Assembly: GCF_014930365.1 (NCBI RefSeq)
Contig: NZ_JABXWI010000014.1
Location: forward strand, 1-64,000
DNA: 64,000 nt
Source: Streptomyces caniscabiei
Lineage (GTDB): Bacteria > Actinomycetota > Actinomycetes > Streptomycetales > Streptomycetaceae
Reading direction: 5' to 3'
This document shows positions 16,985-26,500 of the stretch, in pieces. A program made the position numbers and the translations under genes. Position 1 is the stretch's first letter. Every line of letters starts with the position of its first letter. Under the pieces are notes generated by a model that saw only the letters and a program-made list of their open reading frames with translations, searched no databases and was not told the DNA's origin.

Positions 16985-19831
16985 GTGTCCGTCCTCTCGA
17001 AGATCATGCGTGCAGGCGAAGGCAAAATCCTGCGCAAGCTGCACCGCATCGCGGACCAGGTCAACTCCATCGAAGAGGACTTCGTCGACCTCTCCGACGC
17101 CGAGCTGCGCGCCCTCACCGAGGAGTACAAGCAGCGGTACGCCGACGGTGAGACCCTCGACGACCTGCTCCCCGAGGCGTTCGCGACCGTCCGCGAGGGC
17201 GCCAAGCGCGCTCTCGGCCAGCGCCACTACGACGTGCAGATCATGGGCGGCGCCGCCCTGCACCTCGGCTATGTCGCCGAGATGAAGACCGGTGAGGGCA
17301 AGACCCTCGTCGGCACGCTCCCCGCGTACCTGAACGCGCTGGCGGGCAAGGGCGTGCACCTGATCACGGTCAACGACTACCTGGCCGAGCGCGACTCCGA
17401 GATGATGGGCCGCGTCCACAAGTTCCTGGGTCTGAGCGTCGGCTGCATCCTCGCCAACATGACGCCGGCCCAGCGCCGTGAGCAGTACAACTGCGACATC
17501 ACCTACGGTACGAACAACGAGTTCGGCTTCGACTACCTCCGCGACAACATGGCGTGGTCCAAGGACGAGCTCGTCCAGCGCGGCCACAACTTCGCCATCG
17601 TCGACGAGGTCGACTCCATCCTCGTCGACGAGGCCCGTACGCCGCTGATCATCTCCGGCCCGGCCGACCAGGCCACCAAGTGGTACGGCGACTTCGCCAA
17701 GCTGGTCACGCGCCTGAAGAAGGGCGAGCCCGGCCAGCCCCTCAAGGGCATCGAGGAGACCGGCGACTACGAGGTCGACGAGAAGAAGCGCACCGTCGCC
17801 ATCCACGAGTCCGGTGTCTCCAAGGTCGAGGACTGGCTGGGCATCGACAACCTCTACGAGTCGGTGAACACCCCGCTGGTGGGCTACCTGAACAACGCCA
17901 TCAAGGCCAAGGAGCTCTTCAAGAAGGACAAGGACTACGTCGTCATGGACGGCGAAGTCATGATCGTCGACGAGCACACCGGCCGTATCCTCGCCGGCCG
18001 CCGCTACAACGAGGGCATGCACCAGGCGATCGAGGCGAAGGAAGGGGTGGACATCAAGGACGAGAACCAGACGCTCGCCACGATCACCCTGCAGAACTTC
18101 TTCCGCCTCTACAAGCGCCGCGACCACAACGGCAAGGAACAGCCCGGCCTCTGCGGCATGACCGGTACGGCGATGACCGAGGCCGCCGAGTTCCACCAGA
18201 TCTACAAGCTCGGTGTGGTGCCGATCCCGACCAACCGGCCGATGGTCCGCAAGGACCAGTCCGACCTGATCTACCGCACCGAGGTCGCGAAGTTCGAGGC
18301 GGTCGTCGACGACATCGTCGAGAAGCACGAGAAGGGCCAGCCGATCCTCGTCGGTACGACGTCGGTCGAGAAGTCCGAGTACCTGTCGCAGCAGCTGAGC
18401 AAGCGCGGTGTCCAGCACGAGGTGCTCAACGCCAAGCAGCACGACCGGGAGGCGACGATCGTCGCCCAGGCCGGCCGCAAGGGCGCCGTGACCGTCGCGA
18501 CGAACATGGCCGGCCGCGGTACGGACATCAAGCTCGGCGGCAACCCCGAGGACCTCGCCGAGGCGGAGCTGCGGCAGCGCGGCCTCGACCCCGAGGAGCA
18601 CATCGAGGAGTGGGCGCACGCCCTGCCCGAGGCGCTCGCGAAGGCCACGGAGGCGGTGAAGGCGGAGAAGGACGAGGTCGAGTCCCTCGGCGGTCTGTAC
18701 GTCCTGGGCACCGAGCGGCACGAGTCCCGCCGTATCGACAACCAGCTGCGCGGTCGTTCCGGCCGTCAGGGCGACCCCGGTGAGTCGCGCTTCTACCTGT
18801 CGCTCGGCGACGACCTGATGCGTCTGTTCAAGGCCCAGATGGTCGAGCGCGTGATGTCCATGGCGAACGTGCCGGACGACGTGCCGATCGAGAACAAGAT
18901 GGTCACCCGCGCGATCGCCTCCGCCCAGTCGCAGGTCGAGCAGCAGAACTTCGAGACCCGGAAGAACGTCCTCAAGTACGACGAGGTCCTCAACCGGCAG
19001 CGTGAGGTCATCTACGGCGAGCGGCGCCGCGTCCTGGAGGGCGAGGACCTGCAGGAGCAGATCCAGCACTTCATGGACGACACCATCGACGCCTACATCC
19101 AGGCCGAGACCGCCGAGGGCTTCGCCGAGGAGTGGGACCTCGACCGGCTGTGGGGCGCCTTCAAGCAGCTCTACCCGGTGAAGGTCACCGTCGAGGAGCT
19201 GGAGGAGGCCGCCGGGGACCGGGCCGGGCTGACCGCCGAGTTCATCGGCGAGTCCATCAAGGACGACATCACCGAGCAGTACGAGGCCCGTGAGGCGCAG
19301 CTCGGCTCCGAGATCATGCGTGAGCTGGAGCGCCGCGTGGTGCTGTCGGTGCTGGACCGCAAGTGGCGTGAGCACCTCTACGAGATGGACTACCTCCAGG
19401 AGGGCATCGGCCTGCGCGCGATGGCGCAGAAGGACCCGCTGGTCGAGTACCAGCGCGAGGGCTTCGACATGTTCACCGCCATGATGGAGGGCATCAAGGA
19501 GGAGTCCGTCGGCTACCTGTTCAACCTGGAGGTCCAGGTCGAGCAGCAGGTCGAGGAGGTCCCGGTCGAGGACACCAAGCCGTCCCTGGACAAGAGCGAC
19601 GCGGTGCCCGCGCAGGCGGGTGCGTCGCGGCCTGAGATCCGGGCGAAGGGGCTGGAGGCTCCGCAGCGGCGTGACCGTCTGCACTTCTCCGCACCCACCG
19701 TGGACGGCGAGGGCGGCATCGTCGAGGGCGACCTGCCCGAGGACGAGCCGATCCGCTCCGAGGCCGACGGCCTCACCCGCGCGGAGCGCCGCAAGCAGCA
19801 GGCCAAGACGAGCCGCCGCCGCAAGAAGTGA
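16985..19831 (+). CDS. secA: Protein translocase ATPase SecA
   Basis: A 948-residue motor that drives preproteins through SecYEG. Walker A is MKTGEGKT (about residues 100-107) and Walker B is VDEVD (D207-D210). Helicase motifs GTDIKLGG and GRSGRQGDPG, the preprotein crosslinking domain, and the scaffold region all read through. The C-terminus ends in a Lys/Arg-rich tail (RAERRKQQ...SRRRKK) without the Cys/His zinc-binding motif of proteobacterial SecA, as usual for actinobacterial SecA1. It has a GTG start with aaggag 11 bases upstream. No frameshift. Confidence 0.98.
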   Translation: MSVLSKIMRAGEGKILRKLHRIADQVNSIEEDFVDLSDAELRALTEEYKQRYADGETLDDLLPEAFATVREGAKRALGQRHYDVQIMGGAALHLGYVAEMKTGEGKTLVGTLPAYLNALAGKGVHLITVNDYLAERDSEMMGRVHKFLGLSVGCILANMTPAQRREQYNCDITYGTNNEFGFDYLRDNMAWSKDELVQRGHNFAIVDEVDSILVDEARTPLIISGPADQATKWYGDFAKLVTRLKKGEPGQPLKGIEETGDYEVDEKKRTVAIHESGVSKVEDWLGIDNLYESVNTPLVGYLNNAIKAKELFKKDKDYVVMDGEVMIVDEHTGRILAGRRYNEGMHQAIEAKEGVDIKDENQTLATITLQNFFRLYKRRDHNGKEQPGLCGMTGTAMTEAAEFHQIYKLGVVPIPTNRPMVRKDQSDLIYRTEVAKFEAVVDDIVEKHEKGQPILVGTTSVEKSEYLSQQLSKRGVQHEVLNAKQHDREATIVAQAGRKGAVTVATNMAGRGTDIKLGGNPEDLAEAELRQRGLDPEEHIEEWAHALPEALAKATEAVKAEKDEVESLGGLYVLGTERHESRRIDNQLRGRSGRQGDPGESRFYLSLGDDLMRLFKAQMVERVMSMANVPDDVPIENKMVTRAIASAQSQVEQQNFETRKNVLKYDEVLNRQREVIYGERRRVLEGEDLQEQIQHFMDDTIDAYIQAETAEGFAEEWDLDRLWGAFKQLYPVKVTVEELEEAAGDRAGLTAEFIGESIKDDITEQYEAREAQLGSEIMRELERRVVLSVLDRKWREHLYEMDYLQEGIGLRAMAQKDPLVEYQREGFDMFTAMMEGIKEESVGYLFNLEVQVEQQVEEVPVEDTKPSLDKSDAVPAQAGASRPEIRAKGLEAPQRRDRLHFSAPTVDGEGGIVEGDLPEDEPIRSEADGLTRAERRKQQAKTSRRRKK

Positions 19832-19916
19832 GGGTCCGCCCCGGGAGGGGCGCGCGCGTGCCGCGCGGGCGTCGTTCTGTGCGGGGCGCGCGGTGAAGAG
19901 CACGCCGTGAGGCAGT

Positions 19917-19950
19917 GAAGGGCCGGGCATCTTCGGGTGCCTGGCCCTTC
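19917..19950 (+). terminator. Hairpin terminator after secA
   Basis: gaagggcc and ggca (19917-19929) pair with tgcc and ggcccttc (19938-19950) with one bulge pair and a short loop, about 85 bases downstream of the secA stop. Confidence 0.7.
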
Positions 19951-20016
19951 GTGTGTCTCGGCCCGGCAGGGGCGGAGGCGGGGGCGGGTGGGCGCGGTTG
20001 TGGCTGTGGGCGGGGC

Positions 20017-20532
20017 TCAGTCGTCGTGCGGGTGGGGGAGCCTCGGGCCGTCGAGTTCCAGCGCTGTGCAGCGCCAGCGGTGGTCGGGGCCGTGTTCCAG
20101 GCGGAAGGCCATGGCGCGGGTGCGGTCGCCCGCGCCGATGCGCGCGAAGACCTCCAGGGCGCCCGGGGCCGCCACGTAGTAGCCGATGTCCCGGACGACC
20201 GGGTGGGCGCCCTGAGGGCTGCGCAGGGGGCCGCGCTCGGCGAGCCGGGCCAGTTCGTCGTAGGCCCTTCCCGCGGTGTGGCGCAGCATGCTGTGGACCG
20301 GGCGGCGGCCGCTGAGCACGGCGAGGAGGAGGTCGGCGAAGCGGTCGGTGGGGCGGGGCTGGGGGACCGGGTCGGGGAGGGGCGTGGGCACGGGTGCCGG
20401 GCGGTGGGGTGTGGCGAGGCGGCCGGCTCCCGGGGTCGTGCGGGCCGGGGTGCGGCCGGGGCGGCGGGGGTCGTGGCGGACGGGCGGGCGGGTGCCGGGG
20501 TGGCGCTTGGTCCTGGTCATGACCTTGTTCAT
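20017..20532 (-). CDS. Rv3235 family protein
   Basis: About 171 residues. The N-terminal 70 are Arg/Pro/Thr-rich and disordered-looking. The C-terminal domain starting DRFADLLLAVLSGRRPVHSML and ending with EVFARIGAGDRTRAMAFRLEH fits the small Rv3235-type family found next to secA in actinobacteria. No enzyme motif is visible and the function is unknown. The start is uncertain: ATG 20532 is preferred (ggggga upstream), ATG 20520 is possible. It converges with secA across the terminator. Confidence 0.75.
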   Translation of the reverse strand: MNKVMTRTKRHPGTRPPVRHDPRRPGRTPARTTPGAGRLATPHRPAPVPTPLPDPVPQPRPTDRFADLLLAVLSGRRPVHSMLRHTAGRAYDELARLAERGPLRSPQGAHPVVRDIGYYVAAPGALEVFARIGAGDRTRAMAFRLEHGPDHRWRCTALELDGPRLPHPHDD

Positions 20533-20880
20533 GGGGGATCCCCGTTCGTCGGTGAGGCCGCGGGTACCGGTCGGTAACTTGGCGTTGGGGATCTTGTACG
20601 AGGGCCGAGGGGGCGCTCGCAAGGGAGCGCGGGGGGTCGGCGGGGGCCGCGAAAAGTTCACCTATCAGGGTGACGGGGAGGGGCGTCGGGCCCGGTGGTG
20701 CGGGGTTGTACCGGGTGAGGCGGCGGGTCCGGGGTGGACGCCCGCGGGGGGTCGGGCGGGGGCTCGATAGGGGACGCCCGCACGTATCCTGAAGGTCCTT
20801 TGGAGGCTTCGCGGGGACCGTCGACCTGGGTCGAGGTGCTCCGGCGTGAACCGAGAACACGACTACGAAAGCGGACTGCC
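20533..20880. other. 348-bp divergent intergenic region
   Basis: Lies between the divergent Rv3235-family and DUF6912-like genes. No supported gene, tRNA or long repeat. A short hairpin (cacc-tatcag-ggtg) is near 20660. Confidence 0.5.
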
Positions 20881-21396
20881 ATGCGCGTCTACGTCCCCCT
20901 GACCCTTCCCGGGCTCGCCGAGGCGTACAAGACGGGTGAGCTGGGGGAGGGGTCGTTCGTCGCGTACGCCGTCACCCCCGCGCTGCGGGAGTGGTATCTG
21001 TCCGACGACATCGAGGAGTTGGAGTACGCGGCGCTGAACCGGGCGGCGCTCGCGTCCTTGCGACTGGTGGCCATGGATCCGGGGGCGGCGCGGCGGCGGG
21101 TCGTGGTGGCCGTGGACGTGGCCGACCGGGACGCGGTGGCCGATCCCGATCGGGGGCTCGATCCGGTGGCGCTCGGGGAGGTGCGGGTGGCGGGGCCCGT
21201 GCCGTTGAGCAAGGCCGCGGCGGTGCATGTCGACTCGGTGGAGGCCGAGGGGGAGGTGGGGGAGGCCGCGGATGCGCTGGGGGCGGCGGATCAGGGGGAC
21301 GACGACGCGCAGTTCATCGTGGACGGGGCGGATGATCATGAGCTGCTCTGGTACGCGACGCAGGAGATTCCGAACCTGGTGGGGCTCGGGGGCTGA
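20881..21396 (+). CDS. Conserved actinobacterial hypothetical protein (DUF6912-like)
   Basis: A 171-residue acidic protein starting MRVYVPLTLPGLAEAYKTGE and ending LLWYATQEIPNLVGLGG. The pattern matches a short protein family conserved in actinobacteria near secA. No catalytic motif, signal peptide or membrane segment is seen. The central RRRVVVAVDVADRDAV followed by long acidic stretches suggests a soluble cytosolic protein. Function unknown. Confidence 0.75.
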   Translation: MRVYVPLTLPGLAEAYKTGELGEGSFVAYAVTPALREWYLSDDIEELEYAALNRAALASLRLVAMDPGAARRRVVVAVDVADRDAVADPDRGLDPVALGEVRVAGPVPLSKAAAVHVDSVEAEGEVGEAADALGAADQGDDDAQFIVDGADDHELLWYATQEIPNLVGLGG

Positions 21397-21500
21397 CCGG
21401 TTCGGGGTGCGGTGAGCTTCTTGGCGGGTTGGTGTGCGGCGCCTGGGGCTGGGCGGGGGTGGGTTTCGCTCGCCGGCGCTTGCCGGGTGCCGCCTGCGCC

Positions 21501-21615
21501 CACCCTCCCCCACTCTCGGCTTCGCTCGAGCGGGAGGTGCCCCCATCGCCCCAGCGGCACGACTGCCCGCAGACAGGTCGGCAGCGGTGCCTGAAGGCAA
21601 GTCGGCAGCGGTGCC
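21501..21615. repeat. Intergenic hairpin element plus 15-bp direct repeat
   Basis: Positions 21501-21550 carry a GC-rich imperfect palindrome centred on ctcggcttcgctcgagcggg, of a kind I recall as common between genes in Streptomyces. Immediately after it, gtcggcagcggtgcc is repeated exactly at 21577-21591 and 21601-21615. The stretch lies between DUF6912-like and HAD genes and could act as a terminator for the former. Confidence 0.5.
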
Positions 21616-21687
21616 CGCCGGCTAAGTACGGCCACGGCCGTGGGCGGGCAGGACTGGGTTGTCGGTGGTGAGGGGTACGTTTTCGGT

Positions 21688-22356
21688 ATGGGGATGAACG
21701 GAGTCGGGGCGCACATCGTCTGGGACTGGAACGGGACCCTGTTCCATGACAACGAGGCGATCATCGGGGCGACGAACGCGGCGTTCGCGGAGTTGGGGAT
21801 CGAGCCGATCACGCTGGAGCGGTACCGGGAGCTGTATTGCGTACCCGTGCCGAAGTTCTACGAGCGGTTGATAGGGCGGCTGCCCACGGACGAGGAGTGG
21901 GAGGCCATGGACGTGGTCTTCCACCGGTACTACGCCGAGCACCGGGTCGTGTGCGGGTTGACCGCGGGCGTGCCGGGTCTGCTGACGGACTGGGGTTCGG
22001 CCGGGCGCAGCCAGTCGATCCTCAGCATGTACGCGCACGAGGAGCTGGTTCCGCTGGTGCGCGGCTTCGGGATCGAGCCGCATTTCGTGCGGGTCGACGG
22101 GCGTACCGGTCCCTCCGGCGGCAGCAAGGCCGAGCACATGGTGCGGCATCTGCGTCGGCTCGTGGGGGTGGAGCCGAGACGGACCGTGGTGATCGGGGAC
22201 GCCGCCGACGATGCGGTCGCCGCCCGGCACGTCGGCGCGCAGGCCGTGCTCTACACCGGGGGTTCGCACAGCCGCGCCAGCCTGGAGGGGGTCGGCGCCC
22301 CCGTCGTGGACACCCTGGAGGAGGCCGTCGCCGAGGCCGAGCGGCTCGCCGCCTGA
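21688..22356 (+). CDS. HAD family hydrolase (phosphatase-like)
   Basis: About 222 residues. HAD motif I is DWNGTL (nucleophile Asp at about 13; the second Asp of DxD is replaced by Asn, as in several HAD subfamilies). Motif III Lys is in GGSKAEHM, and motif IV is VIGDAADDAVAA. A helical cap lies between (about residues 25-85). It is probably a phosphoglycolate-phosphatase-like enzyme, but the substrate cannot be read from sequence. Starts at 21688 and 21694 (both ATG) are possible; neither has a close ribosome site. It converges with the DJ-1 gene, 32 bases apart. Confidence 0.85.
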   Translation: MGMNGVGAHIVWDWNGTLFHDNEAIIGATNAAFAELGIEPITLERYRELYCVPVPKFYERLIGRLPTDEEWEAMDVVFHRYYAEHRVVCGLTAGVPGLLTDWGSAGRSQSILSMYAHEELVPLVRGFGIEPHFVRVDGRTGPSGGSKAEHMVRHLRRLVGVEPRRTVVIGDAADDAVAARHVGAQAVLYTGGSHSRASLEGVGAPVVDTLEEAVAEAERLAA

Positions 22357-22388
22357 CCCCACCGACCTGGCCCGCCCGCCGCCCGCGT

Positions 22389-22955
22389 CTATGTCACCGG
22401 CGCCTTCGCCCGGAGCACCGTGAGGAACTCCCGCATCCAGCCGGAGTGGTCCGGCCAGGCGCGGGCGGAGACGAGGGTGCCGTCGACGACGGTCTCGGCG
22501 TCCTGGAAGGTGGCGCCGGCGGCCTGCATGTCGAGTTCGAGGGCGGGGTACGCGGTGACGCGGCGGCCCGAGAGCGCGTCCACGGCGGCGGTCAGCAGCG
22601 GCCCGTGGCAGATCTGGGCGACCGGCTTGTCGGTGTCGAAGAACGACTTAAGGATCTTGCGCAGCTCGGGGTCGTTGCGGAGGTACTCCGGGGCCCGGCC
22701 GCCTGGGACGACGACGGCGACGTACTGGCCGGGGTCGACCTCGGAGAACGCCAGGTCGGCGGGCCAGGTGTAGCCGGGCTTCTCGGTGTAGGTGTCGTAG
22801 CCCGGTTCGAAGTCGTGGACCACGAAGCGGAGCGTCTTGCGGCTGGGGGCGGCGATGTCGACCTCGTAGCCCTCCTCACGGAGGCGCTGGTAGGGATAGA
22901 GGACCTCCAGCGACTCCGCCGCGTCGCCGGTCACGATCAGGATCTTGGCCGTCAT
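22389..22955 (-). CDS. DJ-1/PfpI family protein
   Basis: A 188-residue member of the DJ-1/PfpI superfamily. The nucleophile elbow is AQICHGP with Cys at about 116, the Glu usually paired with it is in the N-terminal part (AAESLEVLYP), and VVVPGGRAPEYLR is the conserved family strand. Members act as deglycases/glyoxalases, chaperones or proteases, so the reaction is not predictable. The ATG start has aggggagc upstream. Confidence 0.88.
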   Translation of the reverse strand: MTAKILIVTGDAAESLEVLYPYQRLREEGYEVDIAAPSRKTLRFVVHDFEPGYDTYTEKPGYTWPADLAFSEVDPGQYVAVVVPGGRAPEYLRNDPELRKILKSFFDTDKPVAQICHGPLLTAAVDALSGRRVTAYPALELDMQAAGATFQDAETVVDGTLVSARAWPDHSGWMREFLTVLRAKAPVT

Positions 22956-23549
22956 GGTGGGGCTCCCCTCGGTACCGCAGGGCTTCCTTCGTCAGGCTAT
23001 GGCTTCCTGGGCAACGTGCATCCGGGGCGGAGGTTTGCCAAGGGGGTGTGCGGGTGCGGGGTGCGGCGAAAGCGCGTATAAGCTCGGTTGCGCGGAGGTA
23101 AGCTCAAAAGTGCGCGATGGGTACTGTGCAGAACGTCAAAGTTCGCCCCCCTGTTTTGTACACATACGGCTCATGACGTGCCCCCCGTCCGGAGGGATAG
23201 CCTTGTGGCGTGATCAGCGCGATAGCTCGCGGGGACGTCGTCGTCCCTGCCCTGCGCCCGGTGAGCACGGACGACATCCGTGGCCGGGCGGCGGTCGCTG
23301 GTCCTCGCGGGCGGGAGGGAGCCACGACGGCTCCCGGGACGCCGGGTGCACCCAGGGGGCGGACGGTGCCGAGAGCAGCGTCACACCTCTGCCGGGTACC
23401 GAGAATGGCTGATTACCCCCCGCTCATCTCACCCTGCGGCATAGCGTCGAGACAGACCGGACACCCCGTGTCGTGGTGGCGCTTCGGAGGGGACGAGTTC
23501 GTACTTCCTTCTACGTCACGCAACGGCGCGCGACAGGAGCCAGAGGACA
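22956..23549. other. 594-bp leader region upstream of glutamate dehydrogenase
   Basis: Unusually long for this window. It holds a tataag -10-like hexamer near 23080, a 19-codon open frame with good start and stop (23117-23176), and a longer open frame overlapping the dehydrogenase start. Neither frame has coding-like third-position GC, so no gene is called. It likely carries the gdh promoter and a long untranslated leader. Confidence 0.5.
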
Positions 23550-26500
23550 ATGCAGACCAAGCTGGACGAAGCCAAGGCCGAGCTGCTCGAACGGGCCGCC
23601 CGGGTAGCTGAGAACAGCCCGGTCGGGGGGTATCTACCGACTGGGACGACGAGCGAGAGTACGTCCGACATCCCCGACCGGGAGACCGTGCTCGCGTTCC
23701 TCCAGCGCTACTACCTGCACACCGCCCCGGAGGACCTGAGCGGCCGCGACCCGGTCGACGTCTTCGGAGCCGCCCACTCCCACTACCGACTGGCCGAGAA
23801 CCGCCCCCAGGGCACGGCCAACGTGCGGGTCCACACCCCGACCGTCGAGGAGAACGGCTGGACGTGCAGCCACTCCGTCGTCGAGGTCGTCACCGACGAC
23901 ATGCCCTTCCTCGTCGACTCCGTGACCAACGAGCTGTCACGCCAGGGACGCGGGATCCACGTCGTCATCCACCCCCAGGTCGTCGTCCGGCGGGACGTCA
24001 CCGGCAAGCTCGTCGAGCTGATCATCGACCCCGCAGCCGTCGCCGCGGCGGCCGCGGCCGTGGCCGCCGGGGAGACGCTGCCGCACGACGCGCACGTCGA
24101 GTCCTGGATCCACGTCGAGATCGACCGCGAGACCGACCGGGCGGACCTCAAGCAGATCAACAACGACCTGCTGCGCGTCCTGTCCGACGTCCGCGAGGCC
24201 GTCGAGGACTGGGAGAAGATGCGGGAGGCGGCGGTCCGGATCGCCGACGGGCTGCCCGGCGAGCACACCGCCGACGACCTGCGCGGAGAGGAGGTCGAGG
24301 AGGCCCGCGAGCTGCTGCGCTGGCTCGCCGACGACCACTTCACCTTCCTCGGCTACCGCGAGTACGAGCTGCGCGAGGACGACTCGCTCGCCGCCGTCGC
24401 CGGTACCGGCCTCGGCATCCTGCGCTCCGACCCGCACCACGCCGGGCAGGACCAGCATCCCGTCAGCTCCTCCTTCGAGCGGCTGCCCGCCGACGCCCGC
24501 GCCAAGGCCCGAGAACACAAGATCCTCGTCCTGACGAAGGCCAACAGCCGGGCCACCGTCCACCGGCCGTCCTACCTCGACTACGTGGGCGTGAAGAAGT
24601 TCGACGCCGAGGGGAACGTGATCGGCGAGCGGCGCTTCCTCGGACTGTTCTCCTCCGCCGCCTACACCGAGTCCGTGCGCCGGGTTCCCGTCGTCCGCCG
24701 CAAGGTCGAGGACGTCCTGCGGGGCGCCGGATTCTCACCCAACAGCCACGACGGGCGCGACCTCCTCCAGATCCTGGAGACCTACCCGCGCGACGAACTG
24801 TTCCAGACCTCGGCCGACGAGCTGCGGTCCATCGTCACCTCCGTGCTCTACCTCCAGGAGCGCCGGCGGCTGCGGCTCTACCTGCGCCAGGACGAGTACG
24901 GGCGCTACTACTCCGCCCTCGTCTACCTCCCGCGCGACCGCTACACCACCGGCGTACGCCTCAGGATCATCGACATCCTGAAGGAGGAACTGGGCGGCAC
25001 CAGCGTCGACTTCACCGCGTGGAACACCGAATCGATCCTCTCCCGGCTGCACTTCGTGGTCCGCGTCGAGCCGGGCACCGAACTGCCGCACCTCAGCGAC
25101 GCCGACAAGGACCGCCTGGAGGCCAAGCTCGTCGAGGCCGCCCGCTCCTGGTCCGACGGGTTCGCCGAGGCGCTCAACGCCGAGGTCGGCGAGGAACGCG
25201 CCGCCGAGATGCTGCGCAAGTACGCGAACGCCATCCCCGAGGGGTACAAGGCCGACCACAACCCCCGCTCCGCCGTCGCCGACCTCTGCCGCCTCGAAGC
25301 GCTCGACCAGGACGAGGACTTCGAGCTCAGCCTGTACGAGCCGGTGGGCGCCGCGCCCGACGAGCGCCGCTTCAAGATCTACCGCAAGGGCGGCTCGGTC
25401 TCGCTCTCCGCGGTGCTGCCCGTCCTCAACCGCATCGGCGTCGAGGTCATCGACGAACGGCCGTACGAGCTGCGCTGCTCGGACCGGACGACCGCGTGGA
25501 TCTACGACTTCGGGCTGCGCATGCCGAGGGCGCAGGCCGGAAGCGTGGACCACGCCGGGGACGACGCCCGGGAGCGGGTGCAGGAGGCGTTCGCCGCCAC
25601 CTGGACCGGGCAGGCCGAGAACGACGGGTTCAACGCGCTCGTGCTGAGCGCCGGGCTCACCTGGCGGCAGGCCATGGTGCTGCGCGCGTACGCCAAGTAC
25701 CTGCGGCAGGCCGGGTCCACCTTCAGCCAGGACTACATGGAGGACACCCTCCGCGACAACGTCCACACCACCCGGTTGCTCGTGTCGCTGTTCGAGGCGC
25801 GGATGTCGCCGGACCGCCAGCGGGCGGGCCGGGAGATCGTCGACGCGCTCCTCGAAGAGGTCGACGCGGCGCTCGACCAGGTGGCGTCCCTCGACGAGGA
25901 CCGGATCCTGCGGTCCTTCCTCACCGTCATCAAGGCGACGCTGCGCACGAACTTCTTCCAGGAGGCGGCCGGCGGCAAGCCGCACGACTACGTCTCCATG
26001 AAGTTCGACCCGCAGGCCATCCCCGACCTCCCGGCGCCGCGACCGGCGTTCGAGATCTGGGTGTACTCGCCGCGCGTCGAGGGCGTGCACCTCAGGTTCG
26101 GGAAGGTCGCCCGCGGTGGGCTGCGCTGGTCCGACCGGCGTGAGGACTTCCGGACCGAGATCCTGGGCCTGGTCAAGGCGCAGATGGTGAAGAACACCGT
26201 CATCGTGCCCGTCGGCGCCAAGGGCGGCTTCGTCGCCAAGCAGCTGCCCGACCCGTCGGTGGACCGGGACGCCTGGCTGGCCGAGGGCATCCGCAGCTAC
26301 AAGACCTTCATCTCCGCGCTGCTCGACATCACCGACAACATGGTCGCGGGCGAGGTCGTGCCTCCGGCGGACGTCGTCCGGCACGACGAGGACGACACCT
26401 ATCTCGTCGTCGCCGCAGACAAGGGCACCGCGACCTTCTCCGACATCGCCAACCAGGTCGCCGAGAGCTACAACTTCTGGCTCGGGGACGCCTTCGCCTC

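Noticed and set aside
16892..20860. Very long open frame on the minus strand opposite secA (about 1300 codons)
   Set aside because: It is the mirror of secA codon bias. Translation is a Leu/Asp/Val-rich string with no domain, while the secA frame carries every SecA motif.
23117..23176. 19-codon open frame (ends ...LYTYGS) in the gdh leader
   Set aside because: Third codon positions are not GC-rich, and the nearest Shine-Dalgarno is too far from the ATG.
23210..23611. 133-codon frame overlapping the start of gdh
   Set aside because: Codon bias is poor and it overlaps the dehydrogenase N-terminus; no similarity to a known fold.
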